Origin: Thiocapsa marina 5811
GTDB taxonomy: Bacteria > Pseudomonadota > Gammaproteobacteria > Chromatiales > Chromatiaceae
DNA length: 64,000 nucleotides
NCBI RefSeq assembly: GCF_000223985.1
Contig: NZ_AFWV01000014.1
Span: 1-64,000, forward strand
Direction: 5' to 3'
Below, piece after piece: positions 11,701 through 19,993 of this stretch; position 1 is the stretch's first letter, and each line of letters begins with the position of its first letter. The position numbers and the translations under genes were made by a program. Under the pieces are notes generated by a model. That model saw nothing but the letters and a program-made list of their open reading frames with translations. It was not told the origin of the DNA and did not search any database.

Positions 11701-12909
11701 GAGTGCCGGTCCGGCATCCAACCGCCAGCCGCGCGAGAGCTGCCCGCCGATGCGATCCTGCACGCTGTAGCCCTTCCCGTCGAAGTCGAGCCAAAGCTCG
11801 CGATCCAGGCGCAGACGGTCCGGTCCCGGATCGGGATCTCCGCGGGCCTGCTCGGCCAGACGCAGGAGCGCACCCGGCTCGGCCCGATAGACCGGCAGAC
11901 GCGACCACTCCTCGGGGACGCCGGTTTGTCGCGGATCCACCGCATCGAGACCGGAGGGCTCGACCCGCCGCAGCGCGGGCTCCGCGGCAAAGGCCCAGAT
12001 CTCGCGCTCCGGCCAGGGTGCAGCGGTCTCGGGACGCGACAGCTCGGACACATCGCCCGGGTGATGGGCCACGACATCGACCGCCCAGCGCCCGGGGCGC
12101 ACCTGCACGCGCAGCATCCCGTCCTCTTCGAGTCGCGCCGGCAAGGGGCTATCGATCCGCAAGGGGATCCCGCCGGGCAAGAGCACGGGGCCCAGCCGCA
12201 CCTCGCGTGCACCGCCGGAGACCTCGAGCCGAAGCCGAGTCAGGACCTCGAGCGGCAGACTGTCTTGGATGCGCCGATAGACCTCCAGGCTCAGACGATC
12301 GCCCGAGCGCTCGGTCTCGGACCCCGCAGGGTCACCGAGCCAGAGACGGTTGGTCCGATCCAATCGCGGCGTCGGCACCACGCGGCCATCGCGCACCAGC
12401 GCGACCAGCCCGACCATGGGCGGGATCAGGAGCGCGTCCGGCGGACGCTCCCAGACGAAACGCCCGGTCACCCGGTGGACCCCGGCCGCAAGTGTCGCCG
12501 TCGGCCGGCCGTCGCGCTGGACCACCGGCAGTGCGGACCCGTCCGCCGCGACCTCGAGCGGCCAGGCATCCGCGTCGCCCGGCAGCGGCACCGCAGACTC
12601 GGCAAGGACCTGCCAGACCTGAGCGAAGGTTCCGCCCTGCCCGCTCAACGCCAGCTCCAGACGCCCGGGCCAGGCGCAGAGGCGTGCACCGTCGGCCGGA
12701 TCGATCGGACAGGCGCGTTGATCCTGACCTTCGGGACCGCCTTCCAGAACCCAGGGAATCCATGGCCGCAACGCGTCGGGGACGGTCGGCCCGGACAGGT
12801 TCTCGGGGCCCGGCGGCGAAGATCCGTCCGCAACGACATCGATTTGTGCCCGCAGCGGCGCCGACAGGATCAAGAGGAGCAGCAGAAGACTTCGCGGTAC
12901 GTTCGGCAT
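8764..12909 (-). CDS. large multi-pass membrane protein of unknown function
   Basis: A 1381-residue protein that I do not recognise. It begins with a signal peptide (MPNVPRSLLLLLLILSAPLRA), then about 550 residues rich in beta-type, presumably periplasmic sequence. A hydrophobic block around residues 560-680 follows (WSLLDLFLVLITTLGIG and further segments). A second periplasmic-like stretch precedes four or five C-terminal membrane helices, the last near VWVLSVPMWVYRALMLAW. The start at MPNVPRS was chosen because it gives the signal peptide; the frame is open another 157 codons upstream without protein-like sequence. Its stop overlaps the crtA-like start codon. Confidence 0.8.
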   Translation of the reverse strand: MPNVPRSLLLLLLILSAPLRAQIDVVADGSSPPGPENLSGPTVPDALRPWIPWVLEGGPEGQDQRACPIDPADGARLCAWPGRLELALSGQGGTFAQVWQVLAESAVPLPGDADAWPLEVAADGSALPVVQRDGRPTATLAAGVHRVTGRFVWERPPDALLIPPMVGLVALVRDGRVVPTPRLDRTNRLWLGDPAGSETERSGDRLSLEVYRRIQDSLPLEVLTRLRLEVSGGAREVRLGPVLLPGGIPLRIDSPLPARLEEDGMLRVQVRPGRWAVDVVAHHPGDVSELSRPETAAPWPEREIWAFAAEPALRRVEPSGLDAVDPRQTGVPEEWSRLPVYRAEPGALLRLAEQARGDPDPGPDRLRLDRELWLDFDGKGYSVQDRIGGQLSRGWRLDAGPALALGAVSVDGRPVLITRLNDETSPGVEVRRGTLDVVADARLDSAPGRVPASGWATEFESVDARLYLPPGWDLLTVQGVDNLPSTWIGRWSLLDLFLVLITTLGIGRIWGWGWALLALLTLGLTWQAPGAPRLIWLNVLAAAALLRLIPDAPVRTGLRRLRNLVTLYFRLALLGLLVIGLPFLVSEVRDGLFPHLERPWVELGDAGSVARTTAASAPALELRSSMDMEAMSKRERLSGALSGAAAPIPEPVEVMDPDARLQTGAGIPDWRWNSVELRWSGPVGEQESARLWLLTPTLNLVLSLLGAVLLVLLGLRLAGLLGARGTHGAGLALLVALGVGTALGTEPASAEDLPGPELLQELRTRLLAPPDCLPHCVDLPLMVLAADPDRLVLDLTLDAAVAVAAPMPGGAGGWLPTEIRVDGAPSDGLRQDAAGRLLLMLPAGRHGVRLVGPLASRDQVEIPLPLPPRLIRATVEGWNLEGLDAGGRAGAQIRLVRISDTGDPQEVSLAQGALPPLLRVERTLRMGIDWRVDTRVLRLSPDAFPVLIPVPLLRGESVQTPGVQVEGSAVLADLPAGRSEVTWSSRLEPTRELRLVAPMDPRLSEDWRLDVGPLWHLEYAGIAPVHRLGPAQRWLPNWRPLPGETLLLTLTRPPGVPGPTLTIDRVDTRVEPGQRGTLSTLTLEIRSSQGGSHVIRLPDAAEPIAFSLDGRSLPLPDTAPEVELPLTPGSTRAELTWREPQPLGLGYRPDLPDLGSTAVNLNLSLDLPDDRWVLWTWGPRIGPAVLFWGILLVLIGLAAGLGRSRLTPLRMHDWLLLGIGLILAEVWVVLLVIGWLFALGLRHRLEPMARPAWRFNLIQTGLVILTLFALAGLLGAVQQGLLGTPEMQIRGNGSTATGLNWYQDRGGPGLPEVWVLSVPMWVYRALMLAWALWLAMRLLDWLRWGWEGLSKPLIWRETGAFERKRPAAKSTPDAEEMRLDL

Positions 12910-13261
12910 AGTGTCACTCGAGCGCCAGGGTCTTGCTGGAGATTGGCCGTGCCGATTCGCGTGCGCCCAAGCCATTGGTCGCCTTCCGATCGGTTCGCAG
13001 GCCCCTTCTATACAGGGCCAACTATGACGAGAAGCAGGGAGAAGGCAAGCAAAACACGACATTCGATCCTCGGCATGTCCGCCGCGGCGAGGCGCCTGAT
13101 GGCCTTGCTCGTCACTTCGGCCATCGCGGCACGTGGCGCAGAGCGCCAGGGGCATGCGTGACACCGCAGAGCGGGTGTCACGAGCGAGTGAGCTCGGGCC
13201 GTCAAAGCTCGGGCTGCCGAGCTGGATCCGGCTGGTCTCCCGAAACGAAACGGCCTGATCC
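12910..13261. other. divergent intergenic region, no gene seen
   Basis: This stretch separates the 1381-residue membrane-protein gene (minus) from the pst promoter region. A 45-codon frame at 13024-13161 has no visible ribosome-binding site or recognisable product. Promoters for the minus-strand gene probably lie here but none is clear. Confidence 0.4.
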
Positions 13262-13344
13262 AAACCGCGTCTCACCGGGATCAAGGGTATCTCCGAAGCC
13301 AAACGCACACTGCAAACGACGCCTATCGCTCCGGACGCGGTTAA
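13262..13344 (+). repeat. TTTAAACCGCG-family element, type B, solo
   Basis: Left end AAACCGCGTCTC, right end GGACGCGGTTAA. The interior segment ..ACGACGCCTATCGCTCCGG.. resembles type B copies at 14666, 46265 and 59159. It lies 30 bp upstream of the Pho box of pstS. Confidence 0.8.
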
Positions 13345-13373
13345 GCCCACTCCGAACACAACCTTTCGCAAAA

Positions 13374-13402
13374 CCGTCACCTAATCATCACGTTGCCGTC
13401 AC
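13374..13402 (+). promoter_or_regulatory. Pho box (three 11-bp-spaced PhoB half-sites) upstream of pstS
   Basis: Three heptamers, CCGTCAC, TCATCAC and CCGTCAC, begin at 13374, 13385 and 13396, exactly 11 bases apart. This is the spacing of PhoB half-sites (consensus CTGTCAT). They lie 95 bp before the pstS start codon, so phosphate-starvation control by PhoB is likely. Confidence 0.75.
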
Positions 13403-13496
13403 GGATTTGGCAGACACTTTCGGGACAATCGTGCTCGGTCGATCCATCACACCCGACCATCACACCCGACACCGTCCGACCCGGAGTTTTTTACTC

Positions 13497-14552
13497 ATGC
13501 AAATCTCATCTCTACTCAAGACAGTCGCGATCGCCGGTGGCCTTTCGGCCGCCGCCTTCTCGCCCGCCGTGTTTGCCGACGTCAAGCTCATGGGCTCGGG
13601 CGCGAGCTTTCCGGCACCCATCTACGCCAAATGGTTCAAGGATTTCAGTGCCGCGAACAAGGGCGTGCGGGTCGACTACCAGTCCAAGGGCAGCGGCGCC
13701 GGCATCCAGGATTTCATCAACCAGGTCGTCGATTTCGCGGGCAGCGACGCCGCCATGAGCGACGAGGAGATCGCGCAGGCCAAGAGCGGCGTCGTGCTGC
13801 TGCCCATGACCGCGGGCGAGATCGTCCTGACCTACAACCTCGATGGTGTCGAGGAGCTGAAGCTCCCGCGCGACGTCTATCCGGCCATCTTTTCGGGCGA
13901 GATCACGAAGTGGAACGATCCGAAGATCACCGCCGCCAATCCGGGAGTCGAGCTGCCCGCTGACGACATCACGGTCGTCGTCCGCTCCGACTCCTCCGGC
14001 ACGACCTATGTCTTCAGCGGACATCTCTCCGCCGTCAGCGAGTCCTTCAAGACCACGGTCGGCCAAGGGAAGTCGCCGCAGTGGCCGAAGAGCACGACGT
14101 TCGTCAAGGCACCGAAAAACGACGGCGTCACCGCAACGGTGAAACAGACGCCCGGGGCCATCGGCTATGTGGAATATGGTTTCGCAAAGCTGACGAAGGC
14201 CCCGAGCGCCATCCTCGAAAACCAGGACGGCAAGTTCGTCGCAGCCGGCGCCGAGAGCGGCGCCGCGGCGTTGGCGACCGCCGAGTTCCCCGCCGGCAAC
14301 CTGCCGGGCTCGGAGGTTCCGGATCTGCGCGCCTGGATCATGGATCCCGCCGGCGACGAGGCCTATCCGATCGTCAGCTACACCTGGCTCATCTTCCCGG
14401 AGACGCAGGACGCCGAGAAGGCGCAGGTCGCGCGTGACCTGGTCGAGTATTGCTTGACCGAAGGTCAGAAGAGCGCGGACTCGATGGGCTACATCCCGCT
14501 GCCCGCGAACGTGGTCGAGAAGGTCCGCGAGGTCTCTGCGCTGATCCAGTAG
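13497..14552 (+). CDS. pstS: phosphate ABC transporter substrate-binding protein
   Basis: Periplasmic phosphate-binding protein that delivers phosphate to PstCA. The 351 residues begin with a Sec signal peptide cleaved after ..PAVFA (about residue 27), then the PstS opening GSGASFPAPIYAKW, SKGSGAGIQDF, DFAGSDAAMS, and the SDSSGTTYVF phosphate-loop segment. The upstream frame is open to 12933, but only this ATG gives a signal peptide. A three-repeat Pho box precedes it. A 540-bp gap full of repeats separates it from pstC. Confidence 0.95.
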   Translation: MQISSLLKTVAIAGGLSAAAFSPAVFADVKLMGSGASFPAPIYAKWFKDFSAANKGVRVDYQSKGSGAGIQDFINQVVDFAGSDAAMSDEEIAQAKSGVVLLPMTAGEIVLTYNLDGVEELKLPRDVYPAIFSGEITKWNDPKITAANPGVELPADDITVVVRSDSSGTTYVFSGHLSAVSESFKTTVGQGKSPQWPKSTTFVKAPKNDGVTATVKQTPGAIGYVEYGFAKLTKAPSAILENQDGKFVAAGAESGAAALATAEFPAGNLPGSEVPDLRAWIMDPAGDEAYPIVSYTWLIFPETQDAEKAQVARDLVEYCLTEGQKSADSMGYIPLPANVVEKVREVSALIQ

Positions 14553-14555
14553 TCC

Positions 14556-14644
14556 TTTAAACCGCGCCCGGTGCGGCATGTGATGTTTTTGAACGGGATC
14601 GGCCTCGGCAGACTCGACGATTGTCGGAGACGGCGCGGTTTAAA
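14556..14644 (+). repeat. TTTAAACCGCG-family element, type A (left half of a composite)
   Basis: Ends TTTAAACCGCGCC and GGCGCGGTTTAAA form an inverted pair. The interior TGATGTTTTTGAACGGGATC and CGGCAGACTCGACGAT matches the copies at 36460, 38918 and 46157. It begins 3 bp after the pstS stop codon and is followed after a 21-bp AT-rich linker by a type B element. Confidence 0.9.
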
Positions 14645-14665
14645 GTTCTAAAAAATTTAAAATTC

Positions 14666-14749
14666 TAAACCGCGTCTCCACGAGGTTCGGAAAAATCCCT
14701 AATCCCGACACAAAGTGAAAATGACGCTTGTCGCTCTGGACGCGGTTTA
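14666..14749 (+). repeat. TTTAAACCGCG-family element, type B (right half of a composite)
   Basis: Left end TAAACCGCGTCTC, right end GGACGCGGTTTA. The interior ATGACGCTTGTCGCTCTGG is close to the copies at 46265 and, reversed, at 55712. With the preceding A element it forms a 194-bp unit. Confidence 0.9.
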
Positions 14750-14790
14750 GTAACGGTTCAAAAACTGTTAGCCATTCCGGTTCGTTCTCC

Positions 14791-14826
14791 CCCTCTCCCC
14801 AACCCTCTCCCGAGAGGGGAGAGGGG
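14791..14826. repeat. pyrimidine-rich hairpin repeat
   Basis: CCCTCTCCCC and GGGGAGAGGG are perfect inverted arms enclosing CCTCTCCCGAGA. Similar intergenic hairpins are common in proteobacterial genomes. It could impede transcription from pstS into pstC, but there is no T-tract. Confidence 0.7.
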
Positions 14827-15092
14827 CTCAGTTGGATCACTTGTTGTTGAACCCTTGCTTAGCGGGACAGGACCAGGGTCTTCGGAACATGTCGGGGGAG
14901 CATGTCGGGGGGATGGGGCGCGCCGGTTCACATGGGGTGAGCCGGCATGAGCGCCCATGCGGATCCTCCGTCCGGATCGCCCTCACAGGCGATCCATACG
15001 GGCGGAGCCACCGCATTCGATCCGCCCGACGAGGCTGAGAAGACCGCGGGTCCATCGTTCCGATCGACGCACATCCAGGCGGATACAAACCC
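14827..15092. other. pstS-pstC spacer with small hairpins
   Basis: No gene is visible. The stretch holds a direct repeat of CATGTCGGGGG (about 14888 and 14903), a hairpin GCCGGTTCAC..GTGAGCCGGC near 14921-14945, and a stem GGATCGCC..GGCGATCC at 14974-14995. No clear pstC promoter was found. Confidence 0.5.
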
Positions 15093-16070
15093 ATGGCCCT
15101 GAATCCATTCGAGCATGCAGACTCGGCAAGCAGCGTCTCCGGACCACCCTCCGGAAGCGATTATCTCGCCGACTCCGTCTTTCGCATCATCGCGCTGTCC
15201 TGTGCGGCGCTTATCATCCTCCTGATTCTCTTCATCCTCTGGGAGATCGGGGGCCTGGCATTGCCGGCGATGGCTCAGCACGGTCTGAGCTTCGTCTCGG
15301 GCACGACCTGGAACGTCGGCACACAGGAATTCGGCGTCCTGCCCGAGATCTGGGGGACGCTCTACAGCTCCTTCTTGGCCTTGATCCTCGGCGGGACCTT
15401 CGGGGTCGCCATCGCGATCTTTCTCACGCAAGACTTCATCCACGCCCGTCTCGCCGCGGTCTTCAGGACCATCGTCGAGCTGCTGGCCGCGATTCCTTCC
15501 GTGGTTTACGGCCTCTGGGGCATCTATGTCGTCATCCCGATGCTGCGCCCCGTCGCCGAATGGCTGCACAGCGAGCTCGGATTCATCCCGATCTTCGGGA
15601 CCGAGCTGAGCGGTCCCGGCATGGCGCCCGCGGCCTTGGTGCTCGCCATCATGATCCTGCCGACGGTCGCCGCCATCACGGTCGATGCCTTCCGGCGCAT
15701 CCCCTACAAGGTCAAGGAAGCGGCCTACGGGATGGGCACGACTCGCTGGGAAGCCATTCTCAAGGTGATGTTGCCGACCGCCTCCTCCGGGATCCTGGCG
15801 GCGCTGGTCTTGGGCTTCGGACGCGCGCTCGGCGAGACCATGGCCCTGGCGATGCTCATCGGCAACAGCAACCAGATCAACCTGTCGCTGTTCGCCCCGG
15901 CCAACACGCTGGCCTCTCTCCTGGCCTCGAGCTTCCCGGAAGCCGGCCAGATCGAGGTCCAGGCACTTATGTACGCCGCCGTGGTGCTCCTCTTGATCAC
16001 ACTGGTCGTCAACGTTGTCGGGCTGGGCATCCAGCAATACACCGTTCGCAAGTTCGAGGGCAAGGCATGA
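15093..16070 (+). CDS. pstC: phosphate ABC transporter permease PstC
   Basis: Inner-membrane permease subunit of the PstSCAB importer. The 325 residues contain about six membrane helices, starting with IIALSCAALIILLILFILWE, and the permease cytoplasmic loop EAAYGMGTTRWEAILKVMLP that contacts the ATPase. The pstA start codon overlaps its stop by four bases (ATGA). Confidence 0.94.
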   Translation: MALNPFEHADSASSVSGPPSGSDYLADSVFRIIALSCAALIILLILFILWEIGGLALPAMAQHGLSFVSGTTWNVGTQEFGVLPEIWGTLYSSFLALILGGTFGVAIAIFLTQDFIHARLAAVFRTIVELLAAIPSVVYGLWGIYVVIPMLRPVAEWLHSELGFIPIFGTELSGPGMAPAALVLAIMILPTVAAITVDAFRRIPYKVKEAAYGMGTTRWEAILKVMLPTASSGILAALVLGFGRALGETMALAMLIGNSNQINLSLFAPANTLASLLASSFPEAGQIEVQALMYAAVVLLLITLVVNVVGLGIQQYTVRKFEGKA

Positions 16071-16957
16071 GCGACATCGACTTGACATCCCGCCCGCAGG
16101 ACATGCAGCGGTTGAGCCTGGAGCGCCGACCTTTCGAGTTGCGGGCGCTCACCAGCGGCGTCCTGACAGGCCTGACCTGGGGCATCGCCATCCTGGGCAG
16201 CATCCCGCTCTTTTCGGTCATCATCATGTTGGTGGCGGAAGGCGGCGCTCGCCTGGATATCGAGGCGTTGACCTCCCTGCCGCCGGCCGGCTTCGAGATG
16301 GGCGGCGGTTTCGCAAACGCCATCATCGGCACCTTGGTGATGGTCGCCATCGCGACCGCGATCAGCGTCCCGATCGGTCTGCTCGCGGCCATCTATCTGG
16401 CGATCCTCGATCCCCACAGCCCGCTGGCGGGAACGGCGCGCTTCGTGGCGAAGACCCTGACCGGCTTCCCCTCGATCCTGGCGGGTGTCTTCACCTACGC
16501 CGTACTGGTCATCAACTTCGGCTACTCGGCGGTCGCCGGCGGTGTGGCCCTTGCGGTCCTCATGCTGCCGACGGTCGTGCTGGCCGCCGAGGAGTCCATG
16601 AAGCAGGTGCCGCAGAAGATGACCGATGCGGCCTTCGGGATGGGCTGCACCCGCAGTCAGGTGATCTGGAAGGTGGTGCTGCCGACCGGCCTGCCCGGCA
16701 TCCTGACCGGCATCATGCTTGCGGTTGCCGGTGCGGCGGGCGAGTCCGCTCCGCTGCTCTTCACGGCACTCTTCAGCAACTACTTCATGTCCGAGCTGAT
16801 GGAGCCGACCGCCTCGCTGTCCATCCTCATCTACAACTTCTCGGCCATGCCGTTCGACAACCAGATCGAGCTCGCCTGGGCCGCATCCCTGGTGCTGGTC
16901 CTGATCGTCCTTGTCTTCAATATCCTGGCGCGCCTCATCGGGCAGTCCAAGGTGTAA
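16067..16957 (+). CDS. pstA: phosphate ABC transporter permease PstA
   Basis: Second permease subunit pairing with PstC. The 296 residues show a first helix at about 30-55, LTGFPSILAGVFTYAV, and the ABC-contact loop DAAFGMGCTRSQVIWKVVLP. The start at the ATGA overlap with pstC was chosen; the frame continues upstream only as antisense-like sequence. pstB follows after 20 bp. Confidence 0.94.
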   Translation: MSDIDLTSRPQDMQRLSLERRPFELRALTSGVLTGLTWGIAILGSIPLFSVIIMLVAEGGARLDIEALTSLPPAGFEMGGGFANAIIGTLVMVAIATAISVPIGLLAAIYLAILDPHSPLAGTARFVAKTLTGFPSILAGVFTYAVLVINFGYSAVAGGVALAVLMLPTVVLAAEESMKQVPQKMTDAAFGMGCTRSQVIWKVVLPTGLPGILTGIMLAVAGAAGESAPLLFTALFSNYFMSELMEPTASLSILIYNFSAMPFDNQIELAWAASLVLVLIVLVFNILARLIGQSKV

Positions 16958-16977
16958 CCCATCCCGAGGTATGAGTC

Positions 16978-17805
16978 ATGAGCGCAACAGCTGAAGCAAT
17001 GGCGCCGCGAGCAGCGGCTTTCACGCCGGTCGGCCCGACCGTGATCGATTGTCAGCTCCAGAAGGTGTTCTACGGCGATTTTCTCGCCGTGCGCAACAGC
17101 AATGTCCCGATCGAGAAGGGCAAGATCACGGGCTTCATCGGCCCCTCCGGCTGCGGCAAGAGTACGGTGCTGCGCAGCCTCAATCGGATGAACGATCTGA
17201 TCCCGATCTTTCGATTCGAAGGCCACGTCAAGTATCACGGCCAAGACGTTTACGGCAAGAATGTCGACCCGGTTGTGGTCCGGCGCTATATCGGGATGGT
17301 CTTTCAACAGCCGAACCCCTTCTCGATGAGCATCTACGACAACGTCGCCTTCGGTCTGCGGCTGAACCGCTACAAGGGCAACCTCGAGGAGCGTGTGCAG
17401 AAGGCTCTGGAGCGCGCCGCGCTCTGGAAGGAGGTGAAGGACAAGTTGAACAAGAGCGGCCTCTCGCTCTCCGGCGGACAGCAGCAGCGGCTGTGCATCG
17501 CCCGGGCGATCGCAACCGAGCCCGATGTCCTGCTGATGGACGAGCCCTGCTCGGCGCTGGACCCCATCGCAACCCGCCAGGTCGAGCAGCTCATGCTCGA
17601 GCTCAAGGAGAGTTACACGGTCGCCCTGGTCACCCACAACATGCAGCAGGCGACCCGCGTCGCCGATACCACGGCCTTCTTCGGTGTCGACATCTCGCAA
17701 GGCGGGCGTACCGGCTACCTGGTCGAAATGGACGAGACCCGCCGGATCTTCGAGGATCCCCAAGAGGATCTCACCAAGCAATACGTCTCCGGCGAGTTCA
17801 GCTGA
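16978..17805 (+). CDS. pstB: phosphate ABC transporter ATPase
   Basis: Cytoplasmic ATPase powering PstCA. The 275 residues have Walker [10 protein letters not shown] at 55-63, Q-loop in VFQQPNPF, signature LSGGQQQR near 163, and Walker [13 protein letters not shown] followed by the switch histidine in THNMQQ. A second substrate-binding gene follows after 70 bp; no phoU is visible. Confidence 0.96.
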   Translation: MSATAEAMAPRAAAFTPVGPTVIDCQLQKVFYGDFLAVRNSNVPIEKGKITGFIGPSGCGKSTVLRSLNRMNDLIPIFRFEGHVKYHGQDVYGKNVDPVVVRRYIGMVFQQPNPFSMSIYDNVAFGLRLNRYKGNLEERVQKALERAALWKEVKDKLNKSGLSLSGGQQQRLCIARAIATEPDVLLMDEPCSALDPIATRQVEQLMLELKESYTVALVTHNMQQATRVADTTAFFGVDISQGGRTGYLVEMDETRRIFEDPQEDLTKQYVSGEFS

Positions 17806-17875
17806 TCCTGTCGCAGCGCGCGCCCGCCGTCGTGCGGCTTGGGCGCGCATCCATTTCAGTTCACGAGGACGGGCC

Positions 17876-18943
17876 ATGACAAGGTTTCCCGGGGTGACGC
17901 ACGCCGCTACGGCGGTCTTTGTCTCGATCCTATTGACGGCATGCGGCGGAGAGTCGAGCGATCCGACGACGGATTCCCCGACCGGGCTGCAGATCACGGG
18001 GGCGGGTGCGACCTTCCCCGAGCCGCTCTACCAGGAGTGGATTCGCCGTTACAACGCGGAGCAATCCGATGCGCGTTTCAGCTATGAAGGCGTGGGCAGC
18101 GGCGAGGGCGTCAAACGCTTCATCGCCGAGGCGGTCGATTTCGGTGCCAGCGATTCGGCCATGACGGACGAGCAGATCGCCCAAGTGGCCCGCGGTGCCG
18201 TGCTGATCCCGGCCACCGCAGGCATGGTCGTGCTCGCCTACAACCTGCCGGGCGTCGAAGGCGAGCTGCGGCTGCCCCGCGATGTCTATGTCGACATCTT
18301 TCTGGGCAAGATCTGGAAATGGGACGATCCCCGTATCGTCGCGGCCAATCCGGACCTCGAGCTGCCCTCGAAGCTGATTCAGACGGTGGTGCGCCGCGAT
18401 GGCTCCGGGACCACCTTCGTCTTCACCAACCATCTCGGCACCATCAGCCCGGCTTGGCTGAACGAGGGCCCGGGAACGGGAACACTGCTCGACTGGCCGG
18501 GCGGCGCCATGACCGGAACGGGCAACGAGGGGGTCGCGCACAAGATCAAGATCAGCCACGGATCGATCGGCTACATCGAATATTTCTTTGCAAAACGCCT
18601 GGGGCTGCCGATTGCGACCTTACAGAATCAAGCCGGCAACTTCGTCAAGCCGGACGCCGAGAGCGGTCAGCGCACGCTCGAAACCGCAGCGGCGGAGCGC
18701 ATGCCCGAGAACCTGCGGCTCTTCGTTCCCGATCCGGACGCGCCGGATGCCTACCCCATCGTCAGTCTGTCTTGGCTCTTGCTCTATGGCGCCTATCCGG
18801 AGCCCGAGAAGGCGGCGGCGCTGAAGGCTGCGGTGACCTGGGCCCTGAACACGGGACAACCGATCGCCGAAGACTTGGGCTACATCCCGCTTCCGGCCAA
18901 CATCGTCTCTGCCGCGACGCGCGCCCTCAAAGCCATCCAATAG
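17876..18943 (+). CDS. PstS-like phosphate-binding lipoprotein
   Basis: Second PstS paralogue. The 355-residue protein starts with a lipoprotein signal whose lipobox ILLTAC puts the acylated cysteine at residue 23. Then come the PstS motifs ITGAGATFPEPLYQEWI, GSGEGVKRF, DFGASDSAMTDEQI and RDGSGTTFVFT. It would be a membrane-anchored version of the soluble PstS encoded upstream. Its place at the end of pstCAB suggests it feeds the same permease, perhaps with different affinity; that is inference. Confidence 0.9.
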   Translation: MTRFPGVTHAATAVFVSILLTACGGESSDPTTDSPTGLQITGAGATFPEPLYQEWIRRYNAEQSDARFSYEGVGSGEGVKRFIAEAVDFGASDSAMTDEQIAQVARGAVLIPATAGMVVLAYNLPGVEGELRLPRDVYVDIFLGKIWKWDDPRIVAANPDLELPSKLIQTVVRRDGSGTTFVFTNHLGTISPAWLNEGPGTGTLLDWPGGAMTGTGNEGVAHKIKISHGSIGYIEYFFAKRLGLPIATLQNQAGNFVKPDAESGQRTLETAAAERMPENLRLFVPDPDAPDAYPIVSLSWLLLYGAYPEPEKAAALKAAVTWALNTGQPIAEDLGYIPLPANIVSAATRALKAIQ

Positions 18944-19187
18944 GCCGAAACCGATCGGCCCAGCAGCTCGATCCAGGGATGGATTGATCCAAAACCGAGT
19001 CGCGTACTGTGGGCCCCATAACCCTAAAGAGAGCAGTTGAAACCCAAAGGCGCCAAGGCGCACTCGCCGCGGAGATCGCGCCATAGAACCCATACGCCTG
19101 AACCTCACCGCGATCGACACCTCTCTGCACGCCGTTCAGACCGATTTCGAGCGGATCAACCGGACCCTGAGCACGCCCAGGGATCCG

Positions 19188-19745
19188 ATGACCGAGCTGG
19201 TGCGCCGGAACATGATGGCCGGCTACCGAATGGTCGACGACGCACTGGCGAGCGGGCTCGACCCCTTCGAGGTCGGACACTCGCAATGGCTCCTGGAGCT
19301 CAACACCTGCGTGCTGTGCGGACAGGATCTCGAGAGACGCAGTGAGTTCTCCATGCACATCGCCTCCACCGAGCGGCACTTCTACGAGCAGGACGGCGCC
19401 GGCATCGGTGGCTTAATGGAGTGGCTTGCGCATCACCGCGAAGAGAAGGTCTGGTTTCGCGCGGCCGGTGTCTACGTCTACATCCTGAGTCGGCCACAGC
19501 TCTTTCTCGAAGGCAACCACCGCACCGGCTCGCTGATCATGAGCTACCTGCTGGCCCGTGAAGGCCAACCACCCTTCGTCCTGTCCGTCGACAACGCAAA
19601 GGCCTATTTCGACCCCTCCACCCTGGTCAAGGACTCGCGCAAACACAGCCTCGGCATGCTGTTCACGATGCCGAAGGTCAAGAAGCGCCTCGCACGCCTC
19701 CTAAAAGGCAACGGCGGGCCTGAGTATCTTGTCCCTGCCGCCTGA
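19188..19745 (+). CDS. Fic-like protein with degenerate active site
   Basis: The 185-residue product contains LFLEGNHRTGSL at about 105-116, matching the Fic core HPFx(D/E)GN(G/K)RxxR except that the catalytic His and Pro are Gln and Leu. Fic proteins with this His transfer AMP to targets, so classic AMPylation is doubtful here. An N-terminal CVLCGQD segment and the KAYFDPSTLVKDSRKHS tail are otherwise unrecognised. The frame stays protein-like for 35 codons upstream of the ATG. It then reaches an ATA at 19083 with GGAG 8 bases before it, but no ATG, GTG or TTG, so the true start is unresolved. Confidence 0.6.
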   Translation: MTELVRRNMMAGYRMVDDALASGLDPFEVGHSQWLLELNTCVLCGQDLERRSEFSMHIASTERHFYEQDGAGIGGLMEWLAHHREEKVWFRAAGVYVYILSRPQLFLEGNHRTGSLIMSYLLAREGQPPFVLSVDNAKAYFDPSTLVKDSRKHSLGMLFTMPKVKKRLARLLKGNGGPEYLVPAA

Positions 19746-19993
19746 CGACCCCTGCCCCGAGATGGCGCTCCGTCCGCGAGAACGGCCACGGTTCGCGCTC
19801 CTTACGCCGTCGGAGATCCTTGATCCGCAACGCCCCGGAATTGAGCCAGCCTGTGCATCGTCTCCCGGGAAGCGAGCACATGGACGCCTACCCCATCATG
19901 CAACGGGATCACACAACCGCAACACAACCGTCGTATGTTTCCGACCTACGCCGACACCCTGCAGCAGATTCCAACCTCTCGAGCACTCTCCCC

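Noticed and set aside
13024-13161. 45-codon plus-strand frame upstream of pstS
   Set aside because: No ribosome-binding site, no recognisable product, composition like surrounding non-coding DNA.
14556-14749. Reading the TTTAAACCGCG elements as CRISPR repeats or as ordinary terminators
   Set aside because: They are scattered singly or in pairs without spacer arrays, and their stems are not followed by T-tracts.
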